From Myxocyprinus asiaticus (taxonomy: Eukaryota > Chordata > Actinopteri > Cypriniformes > Catostomidae): DNA of 64,000 bases. The first letter of the stretch is position 1. Every line of letters starts with the position of its first letter. A model generated the notes under the pieces. The model made no database searches, was not told where the DNA came from, and saw only the letters and a list, made by a program, of their open reading frames with translations. Shown here one piece after another: positions 1 through 10,459 of the stretch. The position numbers and the translations under genes were made by a program. Where the stretch lies: NCBI RefSeq assembly GCF_019703515.2, contig NC_059347.1:25746501-25810500 (forward strand), given 5' to 3'.

Positions 1-395
1 GAACGACCTCCGTTGTCGTGAGCACGGGCAGAGACTGAGGAATGACCTCCGCGGTCGTGAGCACGGGCAGAGACTGGGGAACGACCTCCGTGGTCATGAG
101 CACGGGCAGAGACTGGGGAACGACCTCCGTGGTCATGAGCACGGGCAGAGACTGGGGAATGACCTCCGTGGTCGTGAGCTCGGGCAGAGACTGGGGAACG
201 ACCTCCGTGGTCGTGAGCACAGGCAGAGACTGGGGAACGACCTCCGTGGTTGTGAGCACGGGCAGAGACTGGGGAATGACCTCCGTGGTCGTGAGCATGG
301 GCAGAGACTGGGGAATGACCTCCGTGGTTGTGAGCACTGGCAGAGACTGGGGAATGACCTCCGTGGTCGTGGACATGGACAGAGATTGGGGAAGA
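1..395. repeat. 39-bp minisatellite, about 10 copies
   Basis: Tandem 39-bp units, each holding CAGAGACTGGGGAA and GACCTCCGTGG, differ at only a few positions. The unit length is a multiple of three, so copy-number change would keep the minus-strand frame. Confidence 0.95.
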
Positions 396-583
396 GTCCT
401 TTTTCTTCTCCTCCTCTTTCAGCTCTGGGACGGACGAGGCTATAGGCACTGGCTCTGGGATGGTGGAGGCTACAGGCACTGGTTCTGGGACAGTCGAGGC
501 TACAGGCACTGTCTCTGGGACGGTTGAGGCTACAGGCACTGGATCTGGGATGGTCGAAGCTACAGGCACTGGCTCGTTAACCA
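1..583 (-). CDS. gag-like retroelement protein, C-terminal repeat region (open to window edge)
   Basis: Read on the minus strand from the ATG at 583-581, the frame stays open to base 1 (about 194 codons) and continues outside the window. It first encodes about five copies of a 10-residue unit (PVPVASTVPE and variants, roughly 422-571), then a Glu/Lys linker, then about ten copies of a 13-residue unit (HDHGGHSPVSAHA and variants, roughly 1-395). The 30-bp and 39-bp DNA repeats are thus in-frame protein repeats. The same tract is also open on the plus strand (42-527), which I take as a shadow because third-position variation fits the minus frame. Similar Pro/Val-rich repeats occur in gag-like fish retroelement proteins; that link is recognition only. 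It lies in a different frame from the gag-like segment at 664-1044, probably shifted at the homopolymers near 643-663. Confidence 0.5.
422..571. repeat. 30-bp minisatellite, about 5 copies
   Basis: Five adjacent 30-bp units share CTCTGGGA and GAGGCTACAGGCACTG. On the minus strand each encodes ten residues of the PVPVASTVPE type, in frame with the 39-bp repeats. Confidence 0.9.
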
Positions 584-663
584 TGTTCGCTGCCGCTGAC
601 TGCAGCAGGGAATCGACCACCGGAACCAGGAGAGGATGAGCCCCCCCCCCCCCCCCAAAAAAA

Positions 664-1237
664 TTATTTAGGGGAATAGGATGGAGAAGAGTTACCATGG
701 AGATAGGGGGCGTGGAAAGCGTGGAGATAGAGGCTGTGGAAGGCGCAGAGGCAGGAGTCGTGGAAGGAATCTACCACCGGGACTTTGTGAGGGTCTTCCT
801 TATGGGTAGGTAGAAGTGAGAGGAGATGTAGGGACAGTGTGGCTATGACATATTCCAAAAATGAAAGATTCTCCACTTGCGGAAGATCTGTTGGGTGGTG
901 AAAGTTCAAGCCCATTCCATAGATGGAACAGAGGTAGGGGTCCGAGATATTGTAGGAAGTGGCAAGTTGACTGAACTTGGCAATGTATTCCAGGAGAGGA
1001 AGGTCTTGTTTAAATAAATCCATGAATAATCCGGTAAACTCCATGATTTGTCTGGGTCTGGACGAGTGGGAGAGGATTAGAGGGATCGCTGGAGTAGAGG
1101 AGGACGTTGGGAAGAACCGGTAAGTAAATCCGTATTTCTTTGTTGTGGGTCAGTCCTTCTGTAACTTGGGTGTCTTGGAGAGGAAGAGAGGAGATGCAGG
1201 AGTAGATTCCTTTTAATCTTTTAACAGACTGTGACAA
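664..1237 (-). pseudogene. gag-like retroelement N-terminal segment, frameshifted
   Basis: Two overlapping minus-strand frames carry the segment. The stretch from 1044 to 664 (126 aa) starts MEFTGLFMDLFKQDL and contains LLEYIAKFSQLA and LCSIYGMGLN. This helical pattern resembles the capsid-like region of gag-like proteins in fish retroelements. The frame ends at a TAA beside a C/A homopolymer (643-663), after which the repeat-rich frame at 583-1 takes over, so one ancestral ORF has probably been shifted. No protease or reverse transcriptase is visible next to it. The assignment is pattern recognition, not a search result. Confidence 0.45.
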
Positions 1238-1239
1238 TA

Positions 1240-2049
1240 ACAGTATTTTGTGATGACCTGACAGAATTTAAATTGGTGTGCATTTTGTACAAACTCAGAT
1301 GAGGGTGCACATGGTCATGGAAAACCTGGAAATATCAGTGACTTTTCAAATTTTGTCATGCAAATCTTAAACGTGTTCAATGTAAAAAAAAAAAAAAAAA
1401 AAAGGAAATTTCTATAATGAATATCTTTGTTTGTAAATATGGTCACCTCTAAACTTCAGATATCGCAACAGAGAAATATTGTTTTTGTGTATAAAAAACG
1501 TACTAAGCCATAAGCCATAGTAATGTCTGATTTGTGAGTGAATCGTTCTATTGAGATTTTGTGGAACTTTCACTTTGTTTGTGTCCTTGCCTGATTCTCT
1601 GAATTCTCTGGAATGATGAGGTCCTAGGGTGGTTAGCTCTATTACCATTGCATTATTGGTGAATTTCAACTTGAATCTCTACTGTGTTGTCATTACTGGA
1701 ATGATGGGCTGCGAGGCTCCCAGTGTGTCAATGGGCAGGTTGGCAGGCCAACCAGGGATGTAGAGAGAATGGCCAATTATTGTAATGGCATGTCACGACA
1801 GGCTATTGGCAGACTGAGAAGCATTTGGATATTGCCTGGCTGGAACAGGATGAAAAGATGAATCAGAGTGCATTTGGTATTATTATTGGTATTGGTTGAA
1901 TTGGTAACAAGCCTCAAATCACATCCTGGAACACAATGTTAACAGGCCTTTAATATGGCTTGCCACCAGTGTTTGTTTGTTTTTAATGCCATGCCAGCTT
2001 CTATGGCTATTTCCATGGCGAGAAATGTGTAAGGAACTCTATATACGTT
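1240..2049. other. intergenic/intronic DNA without recognised features
   Basis: AT-rich sequence with a poly(A) run at 1384-1403. The longest ORF here (1412-1669, minus) has no recognisable motif. I see no gene. Confidence 0.6.
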
Positions 2050-2060
2050 TTTTTTAAATT

Positions 2061-2258
2061 TTATTTTCCTAAAAACTCTAAAATTGCATTAGGTTTGACT
2101 TTGTTAAAAATTTCTTCCAGAGTGTTTACTGAATAAAAAAGGTTTCTCACGGGGTTAAGACCAATACAGTCTAATAAAACATGTTTCAAGGATAATGAAT
2201 TCTGGCAGAAGGTACATGCTGGTGAATCTTCTCCTAATATTAAAAACGTGTGTGTCAT
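2061..2258 (-). pseudogene. LINE C-terminal CCHC-type finger
   Basis: The 65-residue tail contains CTFCQNSLSLKHVLLDC, a C-x2-C..H-x4-C arrangement seen at the C terminus of RNase-H-bearing LINE polyproteins, where it is thought to bind template RNA. It ends VKPNAILEFLGK and a stop, which looks like the natural ORF end. Confidence 0.7.
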
Positions 2259-2300
2259 CCTGGAGTGACCTATTCGACAGCAGGTGTAGACGATCTAGTC

Positions 2301-2774
2301 TCAGCGATTTGAAAACAGAGAGAAGCTTCTTTTGCCAACAATAAGGCTGATTTCATTGAGTTTAATCATGGTGCATTGATCCCAATCAGTTCGCCATTTG
2401 TTGATAATATACAAATGTATTATGGGTTTTAGGTCAGTGGGACGGATTGGACACTTTTTGAGATCCACTGATACTGCCTCTTTTGCAGCAGTGTCTGCTT
2501 CCTCATTTCCTGGGATTCCACAGTGTCCAGGTACCCAGCAGAAGCAGATATAAAAATTTTGGGCCTCCAGATCCAGCAGTTTGAATAGAATCTTTACAAG
2601 CATTGGGTGACCATTTTTTAGAGATGACATTACTTGAAGACATGATTTTAAATCTGTAATTATCAGAAAGTTTCTCTGTTGCATAGTCTTTATGAAGTCC
2701 AGTGCTAAGATGATAGCATTTGCCTCTGTTGTAAAGAAATATATATATATTTGTATTTTTTGGTGGTTGATCAC
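2301..2774 (-). pseudogene. LINE-encoded RNase H domain
   Basis: The 157-residue segment shows the order of a type I RNase H. TTEANAIILALDFI carries the conserved Glu, IITDLKSCLQ the central Asp, and WVPGHCGIPGNEEADTAAKEA the His loop and final Asp. The usual SDS around the second Asp reads TDL here. It acts in reverse transcription by removing RNA from the RNA:DNA hybrid. The ORF start is arbitrary, since the preceding RT is in another frame. Confidence 0.85.
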
Positions 2775-3327
2775 AAATGTAGATGATACATGGTCCTCAG
2801 ATTTTGATCCATCTATATATATAGGGGTATGTGATGGAAATATTTATTTAATGTAGAGGAGTTGTTGTTGAAAGTCATGTGGGTGGGTTTCAGATTTTTT
2901 GTTTCTTGTTAGCTCTAAAATTATTTTTGGTTTTTAAAAGTTCCGGGGGGGTGATTTTACAGAAGTGTATCTGTTCCAGTATGCTCAGATCTACTTTGAG
3001 ATTTTGTAAATGTGGTTTGATCCATAGTCCAAAAGGTCGGATATGTCTTGGTTTTTGTTCGTATAGGCTTGAAGAAGGGGTTGAGAAAACAGGATGGTAA
3101 GATGGGTTTTCTTTGGTGGTCTTCAGCTGTGTTGTATATTGTAGTGCTAGTTTGAGGTGTCTGTTCTCCAGAGAAAGTTCATTTGCTTCTGCATACAAAC
3201 TTTGAGTTGGTGATGTTCTAAAAGCCCTTAATGCCAGATGTATGCTTTGATGATGTACTGTGTCCAAGAGTCGGATATACAAATTCCTGGCTGATCCATA
3301 CACTATACTTCCATAATCCAGGCGTGA

Positions 3328-3865
3328 TCAAATTAGTGTTCTGTAGAGATTTAAAAGAACTGAACTTTCTGCACCCCATTTTGTTTTAGCTAGAACCTTT
3401 AAAATGTTCATGGCTTTAAGACATTTATCTTTTAAAATCTTTATGTGAGGGATAAAACTCAGTTTACTGTCAAGAGTTATTCCAAGGAATTTGGTTTCTT
3501 TAACAACTCTGATTTGTTCACCATGCATGAATATCTCTGGGTCAAGATGGAGAGAGCGTAGCTGGCAAAAATGCATAAAAACAGTTTTAGTCTTTGAAAA
3601 CCTAAAACCATTTGATACTGCATGACTGCATTCTGTTAATTGTCAGCTAGATTTTCTGTTCAGTGTTATTCATGGATTTGCCTCTGTAGCAAATACCAAT
3701 GTCATCCACATAAAGACCGCAATGGATATCCAACCCGGTGGCTTTTGCGATGCCGTTGAGTTTGATACTTAAAAGGGTTACTGATAAAATGCTTCCTTGT
3801 GGTACTCCTAGCACTTGTTTATGTGAGTCAGATAGGGTGCCACCAGTGTTAGGGAAGCTATACAT
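3328..3865 (-). pseudogene. reverse transcriptase palm/thumb relic
   Basis: The segment from 3865 to 3647 contains LGVPQGSILS, the motif before the catalytic loop, followed by LYVDDIGICYRG, where YVDD is the catalytic aspartate pair. A stop and frame change follow. The segment from 3576 to 3328 holds the thumb-like KETKFLGITLDSKLSF and LKDKCLKAMNILKVLAKTKWG. Together they give RT motifs 4 to 8 of a non-LTR polymerase. The order, spacing and strand agree with the RNase H below. The N-terminal RT motifs are absent because the element is truncated near 3885. Confidence 0.8.
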
Positions 3866-3885
3866 GTTTTAAACACAGTATATAA

Positions 3886-5355
3886 CCATCTAACGATATA
3901 CTGTATGTAGAATTTAATCAGAGACATTTTTTTATTTATTTATTTTTCTGTAAAAATCAATGAGTGTTTTGAATGAATCTCAGTTAGGGTGACATCATTT
4001 AACAATACAATTTACTCCCAAAAACAAAAACTAGAATACACCCTAATATATCCAACTGAGGCAAAAACTGTAAGAATAGCAGCATTTTACTAAATATTTC
4101 CCTATATTATTCCTATTTCTCAGACAATTGCCATCACATGGATTCAGAAGACTTGGCACACAGAGCACAAGCCAAATGGATTTTTATGATATGATTTTAT
4201 TTTTACGATTTATAAATTTTATGATACTTATCGTTTTCTGGAGCTTTGCAGCCCTCGTTCACTTTCATTATATGGAGAAGAGTGGCCAAGATATTCTTCA
4301 AAAATTCACCTTTTGTGTTCACGGAATTGAAAGAAAGTTATACATATTTGAAATAGGAAGAGGGTAAGTAAATAATGGCCCTTTAAGTACAGATTGATAA
4401 ACATTCTGCAGACTACTCTTTGTCAAACATGAGTAGCCAACAAGATCCTCTGTTCTGCATTGTTATTTACAATGCTATTGATTATTCCTTTGTTCTGTCT
4501 TTTGTTCTGTCAGGGGTATTGTACATAAATTAGCTTTGTTTCTTAAGGATTGCGTTTATAGAAAGTTCATCAAAACAAATGCAGGCCAAGTCTGTGGGAA
4601 GTATCAGCTGCTCATACCACAGGCATTTTCCAACAGTGTTGAAAAAAGGTGATAATAAAAATAAACAATATATAAAAAGGGAGAATACAGCAAGGTTAAA
4701 AGGCCTTTTTATGTAGAGGCATCTTGTGTAGGCAGGATCATGCTTTGGCTCCTACTCAAAAGATGGCAGCACTTTTATATCTGAGCCTGGAGACTTGTGG
4801 ATGATTTAATTTGTACTTTGATCAATAAGCAATCTTTGGCTTTTTCAAAATATGCCAGCTGTTACTGTGATTGATTTGGATTGGGGGAACATGTGCAGGG
4901 TTTTGGAGTCTGATTAAATATTGACAGGTGCTTGTGTGGCTTGTTTGCTTGGACTGGTAGGTTTAAAAGGAACATGCCAGGCTCTATAGGGAATATGTTG
5001 GATAAGGGAATGATGTTGAATATATATTTTACACAGTTTAGAGTGTCTTTCGTGGATACAACCAGGACAGACCTCCTACCAGTCACTTGGTTTTGCAATT
5101 TGTGTGACAGAGGCAATTTTAAATATATTACATTTATATATTTATAATGTATGTATACCAGTCTGGTGGTACAGTCTGCACATAAACCTGCCCCTAAACA
5201 GCATGAAAAAACAAAACAAACTCTGGTTTGTCACTGTGTATGCCGGTCAGATGGTCTCCTCCTGCCTAATCTGGCTATGCGAGATCAGATATTACCATAC
5301 AGCAGATGGCTGAAACCAAAACAAAAAATTATTTATTTTCATTGAGCCTTATTTA
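3886..5355. other. AT-rich DNA without recognised features
   Basis: Short ORFs at 4128-4367 and 4862-5147 have no family motif and overlap on both strands. I see nothing to annotate. Confidence 0.6.
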
Positions 5356-6162
5356 CAGTTTTTTTCTGAATTGCTAAAACACATTTCTTGAAACCTTCAC
5401 CCATTTCCTCACAACTTTTAACACAAAACCAAATCTTCAAACTACATTCACAAAACCCCTGACTCTTCTGACAAAATCAAACAATCGCCTCAAAACCATT
5501 TTGTCTGTGCTCAAAATCAAACAATGCTTTCAGATCATACAAACAGCAAGTCATTATATAAACACTACAGAGCATTTATTAGACACTACATCAGAAAATG
5601 GAGAACACAGCGTCCAGGCCATGTAGTTACAGAAAAAATGTTTATTGTATATAGTAAGCGCATTTTGCGATTACTGTCAAAAAAAGTATAGTAATCACAA
5701 TTTACAGTAGTACAGTGAATATATTGTATTTCAGAATAATTCAGAAAAACTGTAATACAGTATTGAATGTCTGTATATTCAGCAAAACCCCAAAGAACAA
5801 AGAACACTCTAAATGAAAAACACATTACAGTATACTCAAACATGTTGTGCAACTGCAAAATCAAAGTCAATGAGAGATTCATTCTGCCTCAGCATCAAAT
5901 TTTCACATCATTAGAAACAAGTGTGAACAATTTTGAGTCATTGTGTGTAAACAATGACAACTATGTTGTAGTTGTGTTTAACTTTTGCTGCCCATATTTA
6001 CTATTTTATGACACAAGTGTATCACAGTGTGAATTGTGCTTTAGTGAGTGAGAATGTGTTTAGAGTTATGCAAAAAGAGTGATTGATTTGACAAATGGGT
6101 TTAGGCCACTGAGCATTTGGTTCAGAGAATGGGGTTTAGTGTTTTTGCAATTCAGAAAAAAG
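5356..6162. mobile_element. TA-flanked non-autonomous DNA transposon (807 bp)
   Basis: The left end CAGTTTTTTTCTGAATTGC (continuing TAAAACAC) mirrors the right end, which reads GTGTTTTTGCAATTCAGAAAAAAG. That gives about 26 bp of terminal inverted repeat with a small indel. TA dinucleotides flank both ends (5354-5355 and 6163-6164), as expected for a Tc1/mariner/IS630-type insertion. The interior has no long ORF. Exact ends are uncertain by a base or two. Confidence 0.7.
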
Positions 6163-6471
6163 TACTTTGTGCTAATATTGTATTTATTTACTGTATTTAC
6201 TTTGCCAAACAGATTCTTGTTGATTTGCACTGCATGGCTACAAGTATGTTTTGTAGGATTGTATACCTGGATTCACATTTTCTGACTGAGAGCAAAAAGA
6301 GTCAACCTGTTGCCTGAGCCGAGATATGCAGGCAATGTTGGTGAGAGTTTGTCCTCACAGCTCTCAGCATATCCTTTACCTCATCATCCCCTCAGAGCCT
6401 GGCACAAACTGCTCCCTCTGCTCTGCTAATAAATAGGATCATGGCTGCAGGCAACATTCTGATGAACAGCG

Positions 6472-6474
<3 letters not shown>

Positions 6475-6520
<46 letters not shown>

Positions 6521-6540
6521 TAGGTTTAGGGGTTAGGGGA
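6475..6540. repeat. (GA)n microsatellite followed by TTAGG-like motifs
   Basis: An uninterrupted GA tract (6475-6518) runs into GGTTAGGTTTAGGGGTTAGG. The telomere-like words are few and degenerate. Similar GGTTAG-rich blocks followed by GGAAGTCTATGGAGAGTCCCC (as here to 6602) are scattered repeats in teleosts, so I do not call an interstitial telomere. Confidence 0.8.
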
Positions 6541-7174
6541 TAGAAATCATTGTTAGATCTGTATAAAATCCATAAAATGCATGGAAGTCTATGGAGAGTC
6601 CCCACAATTATTTAAAAACAAGTTTGTGTTTGTGTGACTGTGTCACTGTATGTACAGTTCTCTGGCAGTTCAGAAAGGTTACCATTCTTAACTCTGACTT
6701 TCCTGAAAGGTCAATATGCAGAGACAACTGTATATACAACTATATTTCAAATGTATGTACAGTATAAATAAGCCATGTGCAGGTTGATTCCCTTAGAAAG
6801 TGTAAACACTGTGGCACTATTAAAACATTGCACTGTTTTTTTTTTTTTTTTTTTTTTTAAGCTGTCTGACCTGTCTGACACAACAACACTGGCTCAAACA
6901 GTGGTGTTAGTTTGAGGCAGGACTATCTGTTTATCCAACTAATGGAAGATGAGTGGGGAGTGTTCGAGAAACCTGTTAGAAAACACTTATAATTTTTGCA
7001 ATTCCATTTGGTGATGCTATAGTGCAGCAGAAATAATAATATTAAAATAGCATTTTGGTCCTGGTTAAAACATAGGCTAATTTTAAATGACCTTTCTGCA
7101 GTTTTCTTCATTCTTACATTCTAAAGGAAAAAAAAAAAGGATGTAAGAATAGAGTATTATTGTGTAAGTGTGAG
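6541..7174. other. AT-rich DNA, poly(T) tract, no gene
   Basis: Contains a T run at 6836-6858. ORFs such as 6923-7111 (minus) lack motifs. Confidence 0.5.
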
Positions 7175-7435
7175 TGTGAGGAGGAGGAGGGTGGGGCCGG
7201 GCCGTGAGTGTGCACGCCCGGCCCTCAATCGGGCTAATCAGCCGAGGAAAGGAATAAAGACGAGCCGGATGCAGCAGTTCGAGAGAGAGAGAGCCACACG
7301 CAGCTGCCGTCTGTGTGTGTTTCTCTCTCAAACTGCCACATCCAGCTTGTCTTTACCCCTCTACTTGGCTGATTAGCCCGATTGGGGGCCGGGCGTGTGC
7401 ACTCACGGCCCGGCCCCACCCTCCTCCTCGTCACA
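7175..7435. repeat. GC-rich foldback (inverted repeat, about 110-bp arms)
   Basis: The left arm (TGTGAGGAGGAGGAGGGTGG onward, through GGGCTAATCAGCC) and the right arm (GGCTGATTAGCCCGATTG through CACCCTCCTCCTCGTCACA) are near-perfect inverted copies. They surround a short centre with GAGA and TCTCTC tracts. The block is far richer in G+C than its surroundings. ORFs on the two strands (7170-7376 and 7434-7234) translate alike because they are the two arms. It may be a foldback transposon or a small inverted duplication; no target duplication is evident. Confidence 0.85.
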
Positions 7436-7978
7436 ATATATTAAAAGATATGAGCTAACATTAGTTAATGCATCATGAACTAACATTAATTGTGAACAAT
7501 AGTAGATTTGTAAATTAGCATTTATTCATTGTTTACTAATGCTAATATAGAACCTGTGAATGTGTCACATTGTCTTTATCTTTTATTAACTTATCATTAA
7601 ATGATATATTGGTAGTAGTAAGCCAACAAACAGTATTCCTGATTACAACATATCTCAAACTCTCCCACAGTCTGGGTGGCCTTCCCACAACATTCATCCA
7701 GTATTATGTGGAAGACCAAGTCATCTGGAAATTAAGATTGCAATCCCATTCTTTTAACTCACAGCCCACAAACATCACTCACCACCTAAACACATCACAT
7801 ACCAAACCATGCCTAACAGCTTGACATACGCTTTGTGTTCTTTGCTGTGATCATCGTATAAACACGAGAGGCTCTGGATTGCCTTTATAGATCATACTAT
7901 GCACATGTCTTTGAGAGGTCTTTAAAGAAAACATTATCTGGAAAGCATCTGGTTCTGCTTTTAGCATGTATCCTGAAC
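7436..7978. other. AT-rich DNA without recognised genes
   Basis: Bases 7445-7550 contain repeated AACATTAGTTAATGC-like words typical of dispersed teleost repeats. The ORF at 7570-7824 has no motif. Confidence 0.4.
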
Positions 7979-8226
7979 CAGTGGTTCTCAAATGGTTGAT
8001 CGCAACATAAATATGGGTTGCTGGTCCTTTCTGATTGAGCTGTGGGGTATAGGAAAATTTTTTTAAATAATAATTAAATGCAACTAACTATATAATTGTG
8101 CATAATTAGGGACAGCAACATAAATAAATACATACATTTAAAGGTTTTATAATGGAGGAGAAAATGCTTCCCAAAATGTTTTGTTGTTGATGTCTTGCTA
8201 AAGGAAAACCAGTTGAGAACCAGTTG
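7979..8226. mobile_element. small hAT-like (Charlie-type) element
   Basis: The left end CAGTGGTTCTCAAATGGTT is mirrored by AACCAGTTGAGAACCAGTTG at the right end. CAGTGGTTCTCAA is the terminal motif of many vertebrate hAT/Charlie-type elements. The interior of about 250 bp has no transposase. The flanking octamers do not match well, so the exact end is approximate. Confidence 0.65.
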
Positions 8227-8549
8227 TCTAAATAAATTCTCTAACAAATAAATTGTTTTAGTAAAATAACGTCCAAGCAAACGCTTGTACATGTGGTATA
8301 GATGTCTCGGTGATGCCCATGATATTAAGGTAGAGTTTTAAATTTAGTCTGTTCAGTTCAAATATGATAGTAGTGAGAAACACGTAGGACTAATGATGTT
8401 CTGATATAGCGTTGATCACAGATGCTTCTGATAGTCCTCTTAGAAGGTGTAAGTTTAGCTCCAAACATTAATAAAAGGATCAAGTTAAACTCAAGTTTTG
8501 TTAATGGTCAATTTATAAAGTATATGTGATCAAAACTCTTAGATTTGTT
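8227..8549. other. AT-rich DNA, no feature seen
   Basis: No ORF, repeat or motif recognised between the hAT derivative and the LINE. Confidence 0.5.
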
Positions 8550-8554
8550 ATTTT

Positions 8555-9554
8555 TTGGCGAATATTTGTGACAGCATCGGAATGATGTCTCTCCCCGTGG
8601 GGGGAATTGGAGTAAGTGGAGATTTTGTTTCCGTTTCACCACTTGTTAATCCAACTACTAGAGTAACTGTTTTCAATGTACACCTCCCTTCATTCATAAT
8701 GATGAGATTGAACGGGGCCTGGCTCGATATGGAAAGCTGGCAAGTGAGATAAAAATGGTCCTATTAAGATGCAAAAGCGTGGCCCTGAAACATGTCATGT
8801 GGTTTATATTTTTGAACGACACGGAGCTGGATGTGTAATTTAGAGTGCGGCATGAGGGAAAAGCGTATATGGTTTACGCAAATACTGGTAGCATGAAATT
8901 ATTTGAGTGTGGGTATCTCGGGCATAAGAAGCTGGCGTGCCCACACAAAGATCAAGTTAGAAAGGAGGTTGCCGGGCCTAGTTCTGCAACTGTGACAGCG
9001 GAGATTTATAATAATGAGCTGAATCTGGAGGAATTAAATGCTTAGGCCACAGAGGAGAGTAACAGTCATTGTGTTGAATTGATTGAAAGTGTCGCTAATA
9101 ATCAGAGTGAAGATACTGATCAAACGTTGAAACCTAGCGAAAATGAAGATGTATCAGGAATCATCGAAAACAGAGTGATGATTGATGATGATGATGATAA
9201 GGTAATTGAAAGGGATAATGTTAAAATGTTTTATGCTAAAAATGTTGGAATGTCACAATGTGTATACATGTGTGCTGAAATGGGATTAGAGATGATTATA
9301 CATTATCTGATATTGGATCACAAGTCATGGAAGATGTATATACACTGCAAGAGATAAATTATTTTATGGATGTAACCTTTGGCAAAACTGTAGAAGTGAA
9401 AGATTTCTTTCCAGACACAGATAAATTCATGGTGTCAGTGTTGATGTTACAGAAAACAGTTAGCTATGAAGCTCTAGGTAAGCAAAAAAGGTTCCGACTG
9501 AAGAAAATCATAACGATGCTAAAGAAAGAGAAGGTACATACTTCACAAAAATAA
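8555..9554 (+). pseudogene. LINE ORF1 with CCHC zinc knuckle
   Basis: Several frames together encode an ORF1-like protein. An N-terminal piece (VSVSPLVNPTTRVTVFNVHL) is followed after frame changes by FECGYLGHKKLACPHKDQ, a C-x2-C-x4-H-x4-C knuckle at about 8900-8955. An acidic tail follows (SENEDVSG, DDDDDKVIE near 9140-9220). ORF1 proteins of this class bind LINE RNA and form the ribonucleoprotein. The reading is interrupted by stops near 8750, 8836 and 9043. No single start can be chosen. Confidence 0.65.
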
Positions 9555-9639
9555 TCAAATGATTAAATCACACAAGTTGTCTGTCTTACCTTGCTTTATT
9601 CTGTTTCTATCCTCTCTATTTCTCTGTCTTGTTATGGAG

Positions 9640-10459
9640 GTTTTAAGGGTCGGTCCTTAAACATAAATGGGGGCAGGGACAGGAATAAGTTAGCAATGGT
9701 GTCAGAGTTATTTAGTATTAAAAAGGTTAACATAACCTTTTTACAAGAGACATACTGGTATTGATAACTAAACTGAATGGAGTATGTGGTGGGAAGGAAA
9801 ATTTATTCTAAGCCATGGGACAAATACCAGTGTGGGTATTGCCATTTTATTTTCAAAAAATAGCAATATAAATATTATATCTACGGAAGAGATTGTAAAA
9901 GAAAGAATATTATTAACCTCAATAGAGTTTGGGGACACCAGTTTTGTACTTGTGAATATTTATGCACCCAATGGAGGGCCTGAGTGAGTGGAAGTTTTTA
10001 TGAAGTTGAAAAAGGCTATTCAGAAATTAGATAACAATGTGTTTTATCATTGGAGGTGATTGGAATTGTACAATTAATTTTAAGATAGATAGAAATGGGG
10101 AGGATCCGCACAACGAGTCAAGTGTGATGTTGTCAAAAATTTTGACTGAGTTTGATTTGATAGACATATGGAGAAGTAGAAATATAAGAGTCAAGCAGTA
10201 CACATGGCTTAAAGTTTCTGATTTTAGGATTAGCGGGGCAAGGTTAGATAGATATTATTTGGGAAAGATGTGGAGTAATAGGGTGATGAATGTTTTTATT
10301 TCACCTAGTGGGGTTTCAGACCATCATCTGGTTGTTTTTTGGCATTTTAATGTTAAGTTATTACAAGATGCCTTTTTATTAATATATATATTTGGAAACT
10401 GCAGAAGGATTCCTTTGAAAATCTGTGTCAATGGTGGGATGTGGGTAAAGAAAATATAA
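9640..10459 (+). pseudogene. LINE endonuclease domain
   Basis: The domain begins with an N-terminal FLQETYWY-like motif near 9740, where ET marks the metal-binding Glu. It continues with FVLVNIYAPNGGPE (9784-9987 frame), then FIIGGDWNCTINFKIDRNG (10037-10459 frame), which holds the catalytic Asp/Asn pair. It ends in SPSGVSDHHLVVF, the terminal SDH motif. The EEP fold nicks target DNA to prime reverse transcription. A stop at about 9985 and a frame change separate the halves. Confidence 0.8.

Larger units (their letters stand above)
2050..3885 (-). mobile_element. LINE fragment with RNase H (I/Nimb-like), 5'-truncated
   Basis: Read right to left, the fragment shows reverse transcriptase palm (3865-3647), thumb (3576-3328), connecting region (3303-2890), RNase H (2774-2301) and a C-terminal CCHC-like finger (2258-2061). 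The 5' half, with endonuclease and fingers, is missing. RNase H downstream of RT is characteristic of I-superfamily non-LTR elements such as Nimb. The ORF is broken into at least five frames, so the copy is dead. The 3' limit near 2050 lies by a short T-rich tract. Confidence 0.8.

Noticed and set aside
42..527. 161-aa plus-strand ORF over the minisatellites
   Set aside because: It is the opposite-strand shadow of the in-frame minus-strand repeats; its GRDWG-like units have no support beyond the tandem DNA.
6519..6540. Interstitial telomere repeat
   Set aside because: Only a few degenerate TTAGG words, embedded in a dispersed teleost-type repeat.
10425..10459. CVNGG peptide as a possible EGF exon
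   Set aside because: Lies within the LINE connector, no cysteine pattern.
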